Positions 1 to 12,700 of a stretch of DNA of 64,000 bases are shown one piece after another. Position 1 is the first letter of the stretch, and the number at the start of each line of letters is the position of its first letter. This DNA comes from Molanna angustata. Its lineage: Eukaryota > Arthropoda > Insecta > Trichoptera > Molannidae. A program made the position numbers and the translations under genes. The stretch covers positions 6,787,052 through 6,851,051 of the forward strand of contig OY754973.1 in the NCBI GenBank assembly GCA_963576475.1, given 5' to 3'. The notes beneath the pieces were generated by a model that saw only the letters and a list, made by a program, of their open reading frames with translations, did not search any database and was not told where the DNA came from.

Positions 1-627
1 TGACGAACATTCGCTAGAGAAATGTTGAATACACTTAAGGTATTTTTTCTAGAAACACACTGTTTAAAATGTTTGAGGAATTTGATTTGAAATTGGGGTG
101 TTTAGGTTTATATGCCCCCTTAAGTGAATATTTGTACTAATAAATACAAGTGAGAAAATGGAAACGGCAGAAAATGCACGAAAGTAGAATAAATAAATGG
201 ATGGACTGCATCCAGGGTAAACCTGGACTCTTTGGGCGTAGTCAATTGGAGACATGTAGCCGCTGACATATCGGAATGGCGAGGACTTTTTGGAGGCTAG
301 GTCCAACCTTGTGATGTGGAGCCGGTGATGATAAATATACCGATTTAGATAATTTGTCTAATGATTTATTAAGTTAATGTGAATGATATTTTGAATGAAT
401 GAAACATAAGAATTGACAAATTAATATAAAGGAAGCCATAAAAATTTGCAAGTATGTATATAGATTTATGGTGCTCGGTTCTTTCTGCCTGCCCAGTAAG
501 AGTTATGACGTGATGGTATGTAAGCATGTATGTTTAATTTATTTTAACGTTTCCTTACAAATACACAATGATCAACAACCCCCCCACTGGGTATTACCTG
601 TTCTGAGGCTGTTTTTGTATAATATAG
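1..627. other. noncoding, nothing recognised
   Basis: AT-rich sequence with only short open frames, none resembling a known protein. No repeat structure was recognised before the SINE that begins near 628. Confidence 0.5.
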
Positions 628-815
628 ATGGGTGGTGGCAGAGCGGTTAGCGCGCTGGGTTAGTAATCCAGTGGTCGCGAGTTTGAATCCTGCCATGACC
701 GATTTTGTTCACCTATAGCACAAGCATTTATACTTAATTTAGGGAATGTATGAGGATTTATATGTACTTGTTTCAAGGACAAATTCATTCTTTTAAAAAA
801 TATACGCTTTTTATA
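628..815 (+). mobile_element. tRNA-derived SINE (family A, tRNA-Thr-like head)
   Basis: The head has pol III box A (TGGCAGAGCGGTTAGC) and a box B-like GAGTTTGAATCC, with a tRNA-like anticodon arm between them. The body after the head (CACCTATAGCACAAGCATTTAT) recurs in the copies at 38714 (+) and about 40312-40478 (-), so this is a dispersed family and not a tRNA gene. The acceptor stem does not pair properly. No clear target duplication was found. Confidence 0.8.
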
Positions 816-1366
816 TGATGTAAATACATTTATAAATAATAAAAAAACGCATACACATAAATATTTATTTAACAATAAATTGTTTCGTTATTTTCAATTT
901 CGCATTTATTATTGATACCTTGTTACCTAGTTTTTGATAGCTATTATGTATCTTTAACATATTTGCGTACACATCCGGTGATACACATAAATACATCATA
1001 TAAACTTACCTACCTTATAGTGTATAGATAATATAACTCTATACTAATGTACATATATATGTGTAGGTAGGTGTCTCAGGAAATAATGAAATAAGGCAAC
1101 CGGTCAACTAAACTCAACGATAATTAACTTGGTACCTATAGTATATTTAGTCATGACTCATGACTCATCATTTAACCTTTTTTTATGTCATTCATTTTTT
1201 TGTCGTATTTGATTGTTCATCTGGATTTTCGTTGAATATCAATATTAACTGTTCTTATATACAATCTTTTTTACTTTTCTTCTGTTATTTTATAATCTTA
1301 TCTTTTTATTATTGTCATAACATAGTTATTGCCATAGTACATACACATGTATTGTATATAAACATC

Positions 1367-1420
1367 AACTCCGGTTGGTTGGAAGAAATTGACGTTAGGC
1401 AATAAGCCCGCCAGTATACA
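1367..1420 (+). repeat. SINE/LINE 3' tail fragment (family C)
   Basis: The block GGTTGGTTGGAAGAAATTG, followed by a segment ending in AATAAGCCCGCCAGTATAC, recurs in reverse orientation near 60945-61000. A related GGCTGGAAGATATTGCCA block forms the hairpin at 52621. Only the 3' part of the element is present. Confidence 0.5.
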
Positions 1421-1784
1421 AATTATATACAAGAAGTTACAAAAATAAATATCAGCAGTACAGATATATAAAAAAATATTATGATATTTTTATACTTTTT
1501 ACACTACTAGGTTGTACTAGGGTACCTTCGATGACATATTTCAAGATGATCCATTCAATCATACTTTCGCGGTATTACATCCCACAATGATGGGTAACGA
1601 GAGACAGGTGTACGGGTGTGCATTACCTTGTAAAAGCGAGCGCGACAAACACTTGCAATCCCACACACCAGTCTCATCTCACCTAAAAAGGCACTATCAT
1701 ACATTCAAAATGGGTGGTGAACCTCATTGCTTTTTGAACCTCAAGTATTTTGATACGAATGTCTCTGAATAGGATTACGAATCA

Positions 1785-2410
1785 ACTTGTGATAAGGCCC
1801 TTGTAAACCCTAGGCAAACGGATGTACTCAAATATGCACGGTAAAATATCTTCTAATGTATGAAACATGAAAAAAAATGTATATTACCTAATATGATATA
1901 TACAATATTTTTTAGGTGAAGAAAAGGGAAAATTTAGTGTTTTTTTTAATAGCAATTACAGTTATTAAAATATACCTAAAGGATTAAAAACAGCTTTGTT
2001 TCAGAGAGCAACACAACATTAAACTATCAGCGCTCTTGGTATGATCTCGAATCATTAAACGGCGATATACAAATAACTTATTATTATTATTATTAAAATA
2101 GTAAAAAACTCAGCCGGTAGATTTTCATATTCACTTTCGATTGAAGTAAAAATCTGCTTCATAGGCCTTGTAGTTTTTTAGTTAAGATAAAAAAATAATA
2201 AAGGGTTTTACTAAAACTACATAATTCTACAAGAAATGTATTAAACAAATTCATATTTCAAAAAACTCATGCAAGAGAATTAAGATGTACAAACAAAACT
2301 GTCCTTTATTTCAAAGACGTATCTTTTGAGGGTACTGGTGAAAAGATTTTCAAAGTATGTTGTACAGCTTACTTATTGCCTCTTTCTTATAGAATTTCCA
2401 TTATTCGTCT
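1785..2410 (+). repeat. dispersed repeat R1, copy 1, with a nested (ATT)n-tailed insert
   Basis: This stretch aligns by eye over several hundred bases with 38310-38985, for example TTCTAATGTATGAAACA, CTTTCGATTGAA, and CTTGTAGTTTTTTAGTTA. Relative to the second copy, this one carries an extra segment of roughly 110 bp at about 1975-2090 ending in (ATT)n. The segment is flanked by similar TTATTAAAATA strings, which suggests a nested SINE-like insertion. Part of the same family also appears inverted near 32730-32815. The element class is not known to me. Confidence 0.6.
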
Positions 2411-4009
2411 ACGAACTATTCCATCCCTATTTGTGATTTTAAACTTTTCTATTAAATGACATTGTTTCCTACAAAAAATGTTGTTACAATTTAAACATGA
2501 CAGCGCCCGACAAATACAGGAATAACAATAAATAAAAAGTAGATATTTCTATATATAGTCCTTTTGAGGAATAAAATACGCATGTGTTAGTACAAAAATG
2601 CATTTTTCATATAAGAACAGTTTCTCTATATCTCTAATAAATAACAACTCAAATAGATAACTTGTTTTTTGGCACACGTGTTAAAATAGTATTTCAATAC
2701 AATTGCCTAATTAGGAAGTGAAACTTATAATGTGGATCTTTTTACTCTCAACGAATAATTCCTTAGCTTTTCGCTCTGCCACCGAAGCTTTGACGGACGA
2801 GTTTTCTCGGCAAGCTTATGCTACCGCCTTGCCATATCCGCGGCAGACCGGTCGTCAAATTCTAACTGCAGACACTCATACATTTTCCGCTCGCCACTCG
2901 CTTGGACTGTGCTCGTGGTTACCTGGCGCCTTCGACGAGCGAGACGCCGACATAGCGACGAATAGAGACAGCACCTTTAACTATTATGATACAACCAGTT
3001 TCGTTGTAAAACGCGAATGCAAGGGCATTTGAAAGCGGTGCGAGCAACACTTTACTCTTATAATATCGCCATGTGTTAGATATAGACCTTTTTATGTGTC
3101 GGCGTGATTTGTTGGTTCTCGATCAAGTCACGTGTCGTTTTGCGTACTATCCTCGAGTGTTTTCTGTCCATAGAGACGCCTTTTACTTGCTAACATCTTG
3201 CAGACGAACGACGTATCTTGTTAAACGCGGTTGGACCGTATAAAGTTTATTTTTCTTTGTGCCTTCTATGGTGTACATATGTGTGTGCTTCTGTGTTTAT
3301 TGTGTTTTCGCGGGCTGTTCTTTATTCGAATTTCGAAACAAAAACTTGTTCGAACAATCGAAAGTGCAAATTTCTGTGCAACGAAAATTATATCGAATGT
3401 GTGTTTTGTTTTACTTGTTCGATTTTCAATGATTTGAAAGTCCACTTGGATTACAGGTTCTAAATACTGCGAATCGGTTTGTTAATATTGAATCCTTTCA
3501 AAATATTATTACCATATTACAATTGTGTACCTACACCCAATGTTCACGTACGAATGTTCGCTACAATTATTTTATTTTAACCAACATTCGTGCGCGTTCT
3601 TTCAAACTTCCTATATCTTTATACAAAGTTTTTATTGTATCTCATTGATGGGTACTTTAAGAATGAAATTTGTGACAATACGTCGAAAGGGTTGAATCAT
3701 CCTTGGCTCTTTTTGAAATTCTTAGCTTAACAACATCAACTTTTTTATCATCAATCATTGATGTGATTTTGCGACTAGACTGATTTAATGACACCACTAA
3801 GCATCCCTTTAAAAAAAACGTGTTAAAATATAAATTCGTAGCATCATATTTTGATTGAATAAGAATATTTTACTTGACAAAAATTGGCATTCAATATTTT
3901 TGCAGTAAAATTATTAAATATTATGTGCTCAATTGAATTAATGTTATTTACAAAAATCTTTTTTTTTTAACAAATGCATTGTATATCTTCATACGTCCCC
4001 TAAAATAAG
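2411..4009. other. noncoding stretch with a GC-richer block (about 2760-3250)
   Basis: Within AT-rich flanks, about 2760-3250 is clearly richer in G+C and CpG. Open frames of 104 and 81 residues (2718-3032 and 3218-3463) have no recognisable domain and no clear splice context. It could be a promoter or 5' noncoding exon of the downstream gene, or an old mobile-element fragment. The rest shows nothing recognisable. Confidence 0.35.
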
Positions 4010-4090
4010 CAAATGCTTGTGCTATCGGTCATATATATTCGAATCCGGATTGTAAGATAAGCGCACTACCGCTTTGACCCCAATTCACCT
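4010..4090 (-). mobile_element. SINE family A fragment, degenerate
   Basis: Read on the minus strand, this has a degraded box A (TCAAAGCGGTAGTGCGCTTA), a box B-like GGATTCGAATA and the family body GCACAAGCATTTGC. It is shorter and more diverged than the copy at 38714. Confidence 0.6.
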
Positions 4091-4561
4091 ATAAATATGG
4101 TAAAAATTTATATGCGTTTTCATCGTTTTTTTAATGTACATCTTAATCATTCATTTTATACATGTTTATATTAGTACATCTCCGCAGTAAAAATGCTTGT
4201 GACACGGTTTATTATTCGATTAAAATTTGCATTCATATATTGTATGTGTGTATGCATGAACAATGAAAGGAGCTCAGAACAAGATTCACATAAATTATTA
4301 TTTTATTTAGAATGCATAATGACTTAAGTCATAATATAAGGCGTTTATGCAAAGTCTTGTTTTGTCTTATGTTAAAACAGTCGTTCTGTTTACAAGCTTG
4401 GTTGTATTTCTATATATGCATACGTTTTATATAAAGCCCGTTATACCTATATAACTAATTAACATAATACAACCTGTTCTAAGATTATATATAATCAAAT
4501 GAACGTATATCTTCTAAGTTTATTATACACGTTTATTCCCAATTCTAAATGGTAATATAAG

Positions 4562-4720
4562 ATGGGTCGGTGGCAGAACAGCTAATGCACTGGGTTTGTA
4601 ATCCAGAGGACTCGGGTTCGATTCCTACCTAGACCGATTTCATCCATTACCAAAAGCATTAGCTTAGTTTATTTAAGCATCTAACTTGTTAATGGAAAAT
4701 TATTGATGAAACTCCATTGG
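4562..4720 (+). mobile_element. SINE family A copy (tRNA-Thr-like head)
   Basis: The tRNA-like head has box A TGGCAGAACAGCTAATGC, an anticodon loop reading TTTGTAA (TGT, threonine) and a good box B GGGTTCGATTCC. The acceptor strands GGTCGGT and CTAGACC pair at only about four positions, and a SINE body (AAAAGCATTAGCTTAGTTTA) follows. I therefore call it a SINE and not a functional tRNA gene. Confidence 0.75.
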
Positions 4721-5021
4721 GAATTTTCAAATAAAAACTGTATATTTTTGTACAGTTTTTACTGTGATTTGTATTCTTAAAGGCTAATTAAATCAATTAT
4801 GATTTACTAAACACATAACAACCACCATTGGAACTACTATGTATGCTGATTCTGTCTTAATGTTTATTCCTGTTTCTTTTAATAAATAAATATATAAATT
4901 CATTATTTTAAGTTTTTATTTTTTGATACTGGCAAGTACCTAGCAATTCATCACTAGCTATCACACTATTAAAAAAATGGAAAACCACCCAATTTATCAT
5001 TAATCCATCTCTTTTTTTAAC

Positions 5022-5098
5022 ATAAAGGGTCTTTTTTAAATACATAGGGTCTTTTTTAAATACATAGGGTCTTTTTTGACATAGAGGGTCTTCTATTA
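5022..5098. repeat. short tandem repeat, about 4 units
   Basis: The unit ATACATAGGGTCTTTTTTAA (about 21-22 bp) repeats roughly four times with small changes. It is a simple local duplication with no coding signal. Confidence 0.7.
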
Positions 5099-6134
5099 AC
5101 ATTTAGGATGTTTTTCCGGTGAGGGTACAATTTTCTGCGTGTTTTTTTTATTTAACATCACAAATCTCCAAAATGTTGGTATTTGTTTTTGGCTGTTAAA
5201 TTCAAATCATTAAGTGTTTTTTATTGTATTCTTAGGTAGTTTGTTATAGATTTTTTGTTCGTTTTCATTATCTTCTATGTATGTCTAACTTGTTTTTTTA
5301 AATATGAACTATATTCAGTATAAATTTGTTAACCTCCAATTCAACTCATAAAACACCAAATTGAAATCCAACGAATTGATTCTGCAAACACAAATTACAC
5401 CTGTTTAATCAACGATCTATTTATTCAGTTGAGTTTATGATGACAATATATTTTGTTAGATCAGATTCTAGATAGAGGGATATTAACTAAATTATCAGCA
5501 TACCGATCAGAATATCCGAGTACCTGGAACAAATTATTTTAGTACCAATAATCTGTTTCTTGATTTGCCAATCACCACGATACAGTTCGCAGTGCAACCG
5601 GTTCAAGTGAAGTTGTCTACAAATACATAACTATTGGTTTCATTGCTACCAACTGGTTCGAAGAAAATGAAATGGCGACTGTTTATTTATTTCAACGTTG
5701 CACAATAAAACGTGTCAATATAAAATCGACTACATTTTGAAACATTGATTTTTGTTGACATTGATCGCTGAAATCTTATAGTCAATATTTTCTACACTCA
5801 ATTAAATTGGTTGTTTTATTTTGTCCGTGTTCATTAAATTAAATCATTACAGATTATTTATTGTCTCCAATTAATTTGGCTCTTCTAATGTTCCCCAAAA
5901 ACTAATCAATAAAAATAATTAGCCTTTCACCATTTTGTGATTCAAGATTATTACAAAAGCTGCTTCTACGTGTGTTACCGTGTTTTGGATTATTTATTTT
6001 TATTTTATTTTACAGGACAGCACAAACTACATTCATACAATTATTAAAAGTAAATAAGTAAAAATACAAATATAACATGTACCTCTTACGTACTATACCT
6101 AATATCAAAACAAGACAGTAAAAAGTGTGAATTA

Positions 6135-6262
6135 GTGTGTGTGCGCGCATGAGAGAAGAGTAACAATATATATGTGTGTGAAAGAGATATCTAGAAAGAG
6201 TGTGAGTGTGTGAGAGTAGGTGTGCATGTGTGTGTGTGTGAGAGTAGGTGTGCATGTGTATG
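6135..6262. repeat. (TG)n-rich imperfect microsatellite
   Basis: Stretches of alternating GTGTGT and GAGAGT, including two copies of TGAGAGTAGGTGTGCATGTG. The open frame on the opposite strand here is a by-product of the repeat. Confidence 0.8.
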
Positions 6263-7643
6263 TATACACGATAGTCATACATATATTGACAGATTCATAA
6301 GTTGAGAAGAAAAAGAAAATATATTGCTGAGGGTGGTTGGAAAAAATGATATTAATCAGTACAGTAGTTGTTTATTGTTATAATGTTACGATGTTAGATA
6401 TAAGTTTGTTTATGAATGTCATGTGAATCAAAAAATATGTCTATGTCGGCATTTTTTTCATTAAATCTTTATCTGCAGTTATGTAAGCAGTTCTAATTAT
6501 GTCGGCCCTTGAATCTATTCCATAGGTCAGGTTTGATAGATACGGAGTTAATTGATTCGCACTTTACTTTCTACTTGTATGTTTTTTTAAGTGTCTCTGC
6601 AGAAGTCCTGACAGCTGCATTATTAGTTTGCTCGTAAACTTTGTTCTTTTCGGCGACCTCCGCCCGTAGAATCTGAATTTTGGCACTACTATAGCTCGAT
6701 TGATTCATTTTTGATCAACAATCTGCATCCCATATCTTCCATTGCGACTGTCATATACATGGTATGATTCCAATATCGCTCTTTCATAATTTATGTGCTC
6801 TGAATGGTTAACTGGCTGAAATTGACTATGGCCGATAAGTCCGTCAAATTATGTAAAAAAATATTTTTATGGATAACAAAGTAGTTTATTATAAGCTCTA
6901 CGAAGCATTATTCTTCTTCTTCATCATATATTAGGTCATTTGACCTGTTTGTGAAGGTGGACTGTCCTGAGAGGAGGTCCAGCTGTCCTACCATCTCTTC
7001 GGTGGTCTTCTGGGGAAAAACATTGTAGTCTTAAATAATTGACTGAGGGTATTATTACTCTAGTTCCAAGTATGTCTCTTGGGTTATAAATTAAAATAAG
7101 ATGGCTTCCTTTAAAAATGCAAAGCATGTCCTTCTTGCATATTATATATGCACTACGCACATAATATTAAACTAGTCTATTTGTATTGCATAAGTAAACA
7201 TGGAACCGTTTAAACTTACCTACCTTTTGTTCCACAAATTTAACGATCGAAGCCATCATCGAATCTTTAAAAATACCTTACAGATTTACTGTAATGAAAA
7301 CACAACTCAAATATAATTTATATAGTTGTTGTACGAGTTTATATTATCAAGTATCACACTATTCTGAATACCCGTCCACGAAACGTTTTTCTAGTAAAAA
7401 AGCATTACCGAATTGTATGTAATTCTCTAAATAAAGATAGCTCGTAAACGGACAATATTGTTGATGAAACTTCATAACAAATTAATATTTATAAACTTAA
7501 TAAATTCAAAAGAAAAAAAAAACATATTTCTGAACCACCCGGTGTCACTTATGTTTACTGTTCCGCCCCACTACTTTTTTCAAATTGACTCCTCCCACAA
7601 CATTAGACCTAAACAACAGTTTATATTTAATTTTTAATTTATG

Positions 7644-7707
7644 ACTTAAATCTTCCTGAAGAAGAGAACGTTGTTTTCGAAACCGGTCGACGTTAGTCCT
7701 CTTAAGT
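7644..7707 (+). ncRNA. hammerhead-ribozyme-like motif, probably from a retroelement
   Basis: The order of elements matches a hammerhead core: CTGAAGA (7656-7662), a six-pair stem GAGAAC/GTTTTC (7664-7669 with 7673-7678) closed by a GTT loop, then GAAA (7679-7682). Outer segments ACTTAA (7644-7649) and TTAAGT (7702-7707) can pair as stem I. Stem III after GAAA is very short and there is one extra A before stem II, so it may be degenerate. Small hammerheads are known from Penelope-like and related retroelements of arthropods; the parent element here is inferred. Confidence 0.35.
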
Positions 7708-8371
7708 GATGTAAACAAAGTAATTTTGGATATTATGAATAAAAAAATAGGGTTTGTTAATATATGATTTCATTCGATTGCCTCATACAATCGATTATTA
7801 TATGATCATAATATTATTAAAAAAAAATATTTTTTTGTTGAAAAAACATAACGCAATCACAAACAGAAAACAGACAGACGTACACGTTCACAAATATATA
7901 ACAAATGACATGTGAAGCTTGTTGTCACAAAGTCGTCACCTTGGTTGACTACAGAAGTGTACAGAATTCAAGTCGCCTATCCTTGTGTTGGTGAAGTAGC
8001 CACTCCATGAATGGTAATTACCAGGCATCGAACGCGAGACTATTTACTCAATTGTTCTTTATGCTAACCAGTTCTCGGATCCATAGCTGATTTGATTACA
8101 AATGACGCTATTCAAAGCATCGCCTTTGCTGCGACAGCAGATATAAGACACAAACACCTTCAGGGCATACATACAACCTATCATGTCATATCCTGGGGTG
8201 GGCAGAAAGCTCACATATATTTCTTTATTATTTTATTTATTTTATAAATGTAAAATATACATAAATCAAATTTTATACGTAGTCATCTCTAACAGACTTT
8301 TACGATTATTAAAATCTAACTCTATATATTTTCATCTTACAACTTTTTTTTGTTTATTTCGCCATCTTTTC

Positions 8372-8578
8372 GCGCGCCGTGGCACATATGGTTAGCCGTT
8401 TGGCTTCTGTGCGGGCGTCTTGGGTTCGATTCCTAGCAGAGGAGAAATTTATTTAAATTAATTTCTCACGCAAATATTGCTGCTCTGGGCTGGAAGCACT
8501 GGTTTATTAGAATAAATTGCCATATGGCAATAAACACGCCACTTGCGCAGGGTGCAAGGAAGTTTTTATTATTATTTT
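8372..8578 (+). mobile_element. full-length SINE (family B) with 8-bp target duplication
   Basis: The head has a tRNA-like box B (TGGGTTCGATTCC) and a degenerate box A region. The tail is AATTGCCATATGGCAATAAA followed by GCGCAGGGTGCAAGGAAG and an (ATT)n run. The string ATCTTTTC flanks both sides (8364-8371 and 8579-8586), giving a target-site duplication and exact ends. The same 3' tail recurs at 9700, 54960 (reverse) and 55190. Confidence 0.85.
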
Positions 8579-8820
8579 ATCTTTTCTTGGCAGGCTTTTG
8601 GCTCTTGTTTCATACCATTCTTCTTGTACATTTTCTTTTTCCATCGTTAAGCACTTAATTTATTTTGAAACATGACCTAACTTAACGTTTTTTTTCTGTA
8701 AATTTTCTTATAAAGTAAAACAGTGTCTCATTTCAGTAAATATATGTGTCTAGATTTATAAAAAAAAAATGTATTTAAATAATAGCATTCATTCTGTTTC
8801 AAACACCTTACAATACTTTA

Positions 8821-9291
8821 CAACATGGACCTGGCAAAGAACACATGAAAGTAGAATAAATGCTGTAGAAATGAGATCACTAAGAAGAGTATGTAATAGA
8901 ACGATATATGATAGAATAAAAAATGAGGACATAAGGAGAGAATGCAAGTTAAAGAAGGATATTATATGTAAAATGAAAGTGAATGCTTTAAGGTGGTTTG
9001 GACATATAGAAAGAATGAACGATGAACGACTGACCAAAAAAATATACATGGGTGCAAGAGATGGAGTGAATAGCAGAGGTCGCCCCAGAAAGGGATGGCA
9101 TGACCATGTGAATGATATTTTGAAAGAAGGAAACATAAAAAGTTTGAACAATCGACGAGCATGTATGAGACGATGCATGGATGTAAAGGAAGCCAGAAAT
9201 TTGTGCAAAAATAGAGAAGTATGGCGCTCAATTCTCTCTGCTTACCCCGTAAGGGACATGGCGTGATGGTATGTATGTATGTATGTATGTA
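8821..9291 (+). mobile_element. 5'-truncated RTE-like LINE, C-terminal part of ORF2
   Basis: An uninterrupted reading frame (to the stop at 9266) encodes the C-terminal end of a non-LTR reverse transcriptase: NAVEMRSLRR, LRWFGHIERMNDERLTKK and RGRPRKGWHDHVNDILK. Such tails follow the RT domain in RTE-like elements. It ends with GACATGGCGTGATGG and an (ATGT)n tail. The 12-bp string TACAATACTTTA at 8809-8820 and 9292-9303 is the target-site duplication, so the ends are defined. The intact frame and duplication suggest a fairly young insertion, dead on arrival because it lacks the endonuclease and RT core. Related fragments lie at 37104, 41090, 49580, 57930 and 62550. Confidence 0.85.
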
Positions 9292-9656
9292 TACAATACT
9301 TTATTATAGGTAACAATGTTCGATAAATAGGTAATTTCAAAATATATTTTGTTATCAAATGATCGATTCTTCTAATAAACATTCAAACAATATATTGAGT
9401 TACATGGACGTGATTGAAATGTTCAAAATTATGCTAATAAGATTAAGATTATAGAACGGAGATAAATGCTGTATATAATGAAGAAAAGTTTGGTTACACA
9501 AGACGAATGGATAATGAACCTAAAAATATGTAGTTATATAAACTTTGCCTGATTAAAATAAATATATTTTTTTAAACTTACAAAATGGAAAATGACAACA
9601 ATAATTGTCTCTTATATTATTTATAAATCTAATAAAACAATAAACATAAATTATTT

Positions 9657-9768
9657 CTCACTCAATTATTGCTTCTCTGGGCTAGCTAGCTTATTGGAAG
9701 AAATTGCCATATGTCAATAAACTCGTTATTTGCGCAGCGTGCAAGGAAGTGTTTATTATTGTGTGTCT
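9657..9768 (+). mobile_element. 5'-truncated SINE family B copy
   Basis: It shares TTATTTCTCACTCAATTATTGCT, GAAATTGCCATATG and the GTGCAAGGAAGTGTTTATTATT tail (each with small changes) with the full-length copy at 8372-8578, but lacks the tRNA-like head. Confidence 0.75.
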
Positions 9769-12700
9769 ATGTACATACCTACGCCCACCTCCACCCGCTC
9801 CGCATATGGGGACTGAAACGGCCCCTTCGCAGAACGCTAGTAAGAATGACAAAGAATGCATGGCACGAAGAGTAGCTCTAGAAGCTCCTCTAGACTCGTG
9901 GTCTCAACACAATTGTGCAAAAAATAACAATCAACGTCGGTGGAGATAATATTCACAGACATGGATTGTCGCGAGAGTACTTCAAGCCTGTGACTGTTAA
10001 AACTGGGCATCAGAGAGTTGACCAAAGACACTCTGGAATTTCATTTTTTTTATTCAGCAGATAGAAGGACACTATAGCCGTGGCAAAACAATTTGAAGGC
10101 TGTAAAGTTCCTCTTAGAGACCTCTAAATCCGCATGCCCAATGGGACCTTGAAGAGGCCCACGGACTGCAGCGAGGAGCTCCGTTTTGTTGTAGGACACA
10201 TTAGGGTGAGAGCATTCCCAGAGAGATGTGCTCTGAAGTTTGGTCAGGGTGATGGCATAACTGACATGTATTTATATATATCTGTGTACATATGTATTTA
10301 TATATATTTATAAAGTATTTCAGTTTTTATTGTTAGAATGTATGTTTTTTTATTCTAAAAAAACTGAATAAATCTGCCAGGATTACGATGCCACAAAAGT
10401 TTTGATATAAATTTACAAATATTATTTTTATCAAATTAATTTATTTCCGCTCAAAGAACGGATTTTTTCGATTATCATCGTAAAATTACAATATTATTTG
10501 CTGAAATTAATCGTGGGCACGAATCAATTAACTTTATACCTACCCGTGAAGTACCTACGTTAAAACAACCACCTCTCAAGACGACACCTTGTTATTAAAC
10601 CAAATTTGATGAATGTCAAACAGCCATAGCAATCATAATTTCTTTTTACATCACATTGTATGTTAATATGGACATATCTACTTTTGATTTCGACCTGGGT
10701 GATGATAATGGAATTTGTTTGTTTTGTGTCTATCTGCCAAGCAACGAGTGGGAGTTTTGAATATGTAAAGATCTGTAAAGCAATATTATTTCTTTTCCTA
10801 GTACAGTGGCTTGCCAAATTATTAGACTCGCTGAATGAAATAGTACTTATTTGAAGAAGGAAAAGGCTCGATTTGGGATAGAGCGCCATTGAAAAAGAAA
10901 AATTATTTGAGATCTTTGGGAAACGTGTTCATGAAAGTGCAAAATGAAAGTGAAAATTTGTACTTCTTCTTGAGTGATATACTTATTGTTATTAATATTA
11001 GTTCTGATTTTCCCTAATTGAAAATTATTTTTGACTTTTTATTACGATATTTGGAATCAAATCGATACTTCAGTGTGATTTTTATGAAATTAAATCCAAG
11101 TATGATTTCGTTTTAAAACATATAATAATGAACGGAACCTTTATTTATTTATTTTTTTATCACACCATTTAAATAATCTTCATAAAAAAATAGATAACTG
11201 CTGCCCAACTAGGTATACCTGTTCTAGGGCTAGCAGTGTACATATTATTATAATATTTAGTGGTGATAGGTTTAATACCTTTATAGCATTAACAAAATGT
11301 ACTATTTACTACATTTGGCACACTCTGGAATACGTTTCTTAAGGATTTGTACTAATTTGCCACTCTTGCGAATATGTTTCTCAAGGATTTGTACTAATTT
11401 CTCACTCTCGCAAATATGATTCTCAAGAATTTGTATTAATTTGTACTAACTCCAGTGAGTCTAATATCATGGCAAGCATCTGTAGTATGAAACCGCATAG
11501 CACACCTCGTTTCTTGTTATTATACCTATTTCTGGCCTTGATATTATAATGCTTTGTTTTAATTTCTTGGAATATTATCACCGATGATATTTTGGCATTA
11601 TATTAATATGCATAAGTTAATTATGCCAAACAAATTGACTTACCAACATAACACGTCTGTTGTGAATTAATAGAAATATGCTTCTCGGAATATGTGAAAA
11701 CAAATTGTGTTTGAAGAATAATGAAATCATGTTCAAAACACATGTATATGACGCAAAATGTAAGCATGGCATTTGTCACATATTTATGAATTCCCAATTT
11801 GTTGATATTCATTTGAAGAATGTCAATGCGACTTATTTATTAAACGAAGAATAACAAGTAAATTGAAAAATAACAAATTTATTAGAAATTTTGCACACAA
11901 TACTTGATTGTATGCACTAAATATTTATACTTTGTAAATTCGCATAATTTATCTATCATTAAATACCACCATGTACTTAAGTAAATAAAAAAATATATTA
12001 ATAAAAACATATAATACTTCTGATACTTATAAATTAGCGATTATTTTTTTAAGTACAGTAAAAATAATCAACTTTGTTGACTGGAATATCCAACAATAAC
12101 CAAAAGCGTATTCATTTAAAAAAACTGTATGCACCAACACTTAAAAAAATTACATATCTTGAACATAAATGATTCCAGGATATTGTACGTATAGAGAAAA
12201 CAAGTAAACATTGAAGTTATTATAAGCTTATTGTAGCCATTTGTATGAATACCTCTAAAATGACTTGTAATGACAGTAATGTGTTATTAAGTAAACCGAG
12301 TTATTTCATAACCAGATTCCTCGCCGATATATTTAACCCTTTTTGATTTGGCTCTTCCCATACGATGTTCATTTCAACCAAAGTATTTTCACATACTTTA
12401 CAATGTTGGCATTCGGAAATATCTCGAGGTCTCGAAGAAAGGAAGACACGCGCATTCCTCCAATGTGAGTCACTGTAAGATTGTGTTATAGCCACCTTTG
12501 GCTCAGTTTGGACGATGCCACGGAAGGTATTCCAATATCGATAAATAACAAATTTATGTGCACTCGTATTATATATCGCACAGTGAAATATTCGGTTTAG
12601 TCTCCCAGATCGATTTACGAAGTCTGAATTCTTTGTTCGACATTGGAGGCGAATGATGCACTTTCGAAGACAGTTAAATGCAAAGTCGAGAACTGAAATT

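Noticed and set aside
2718..3032. 104-codon frame starting with a hydrophobic, signal-peptide-like segment
   Set aside because: No similarity recognised, no splice or poly(A) context; composition explains the open frame.
4562..4635. Possible tRNA-Thr gene (TGT anticodon)
   Set aside because: The acceptor stem pairs at only about four positions and a SINE body shared with other copies follows, so it is a SINE head.
8789..9231. Minus-strand open frames (139 and 89 codons) opposite the RTE fragment
   Set aside because: Shadow frames of the real plus-strand LINE coding sequence.
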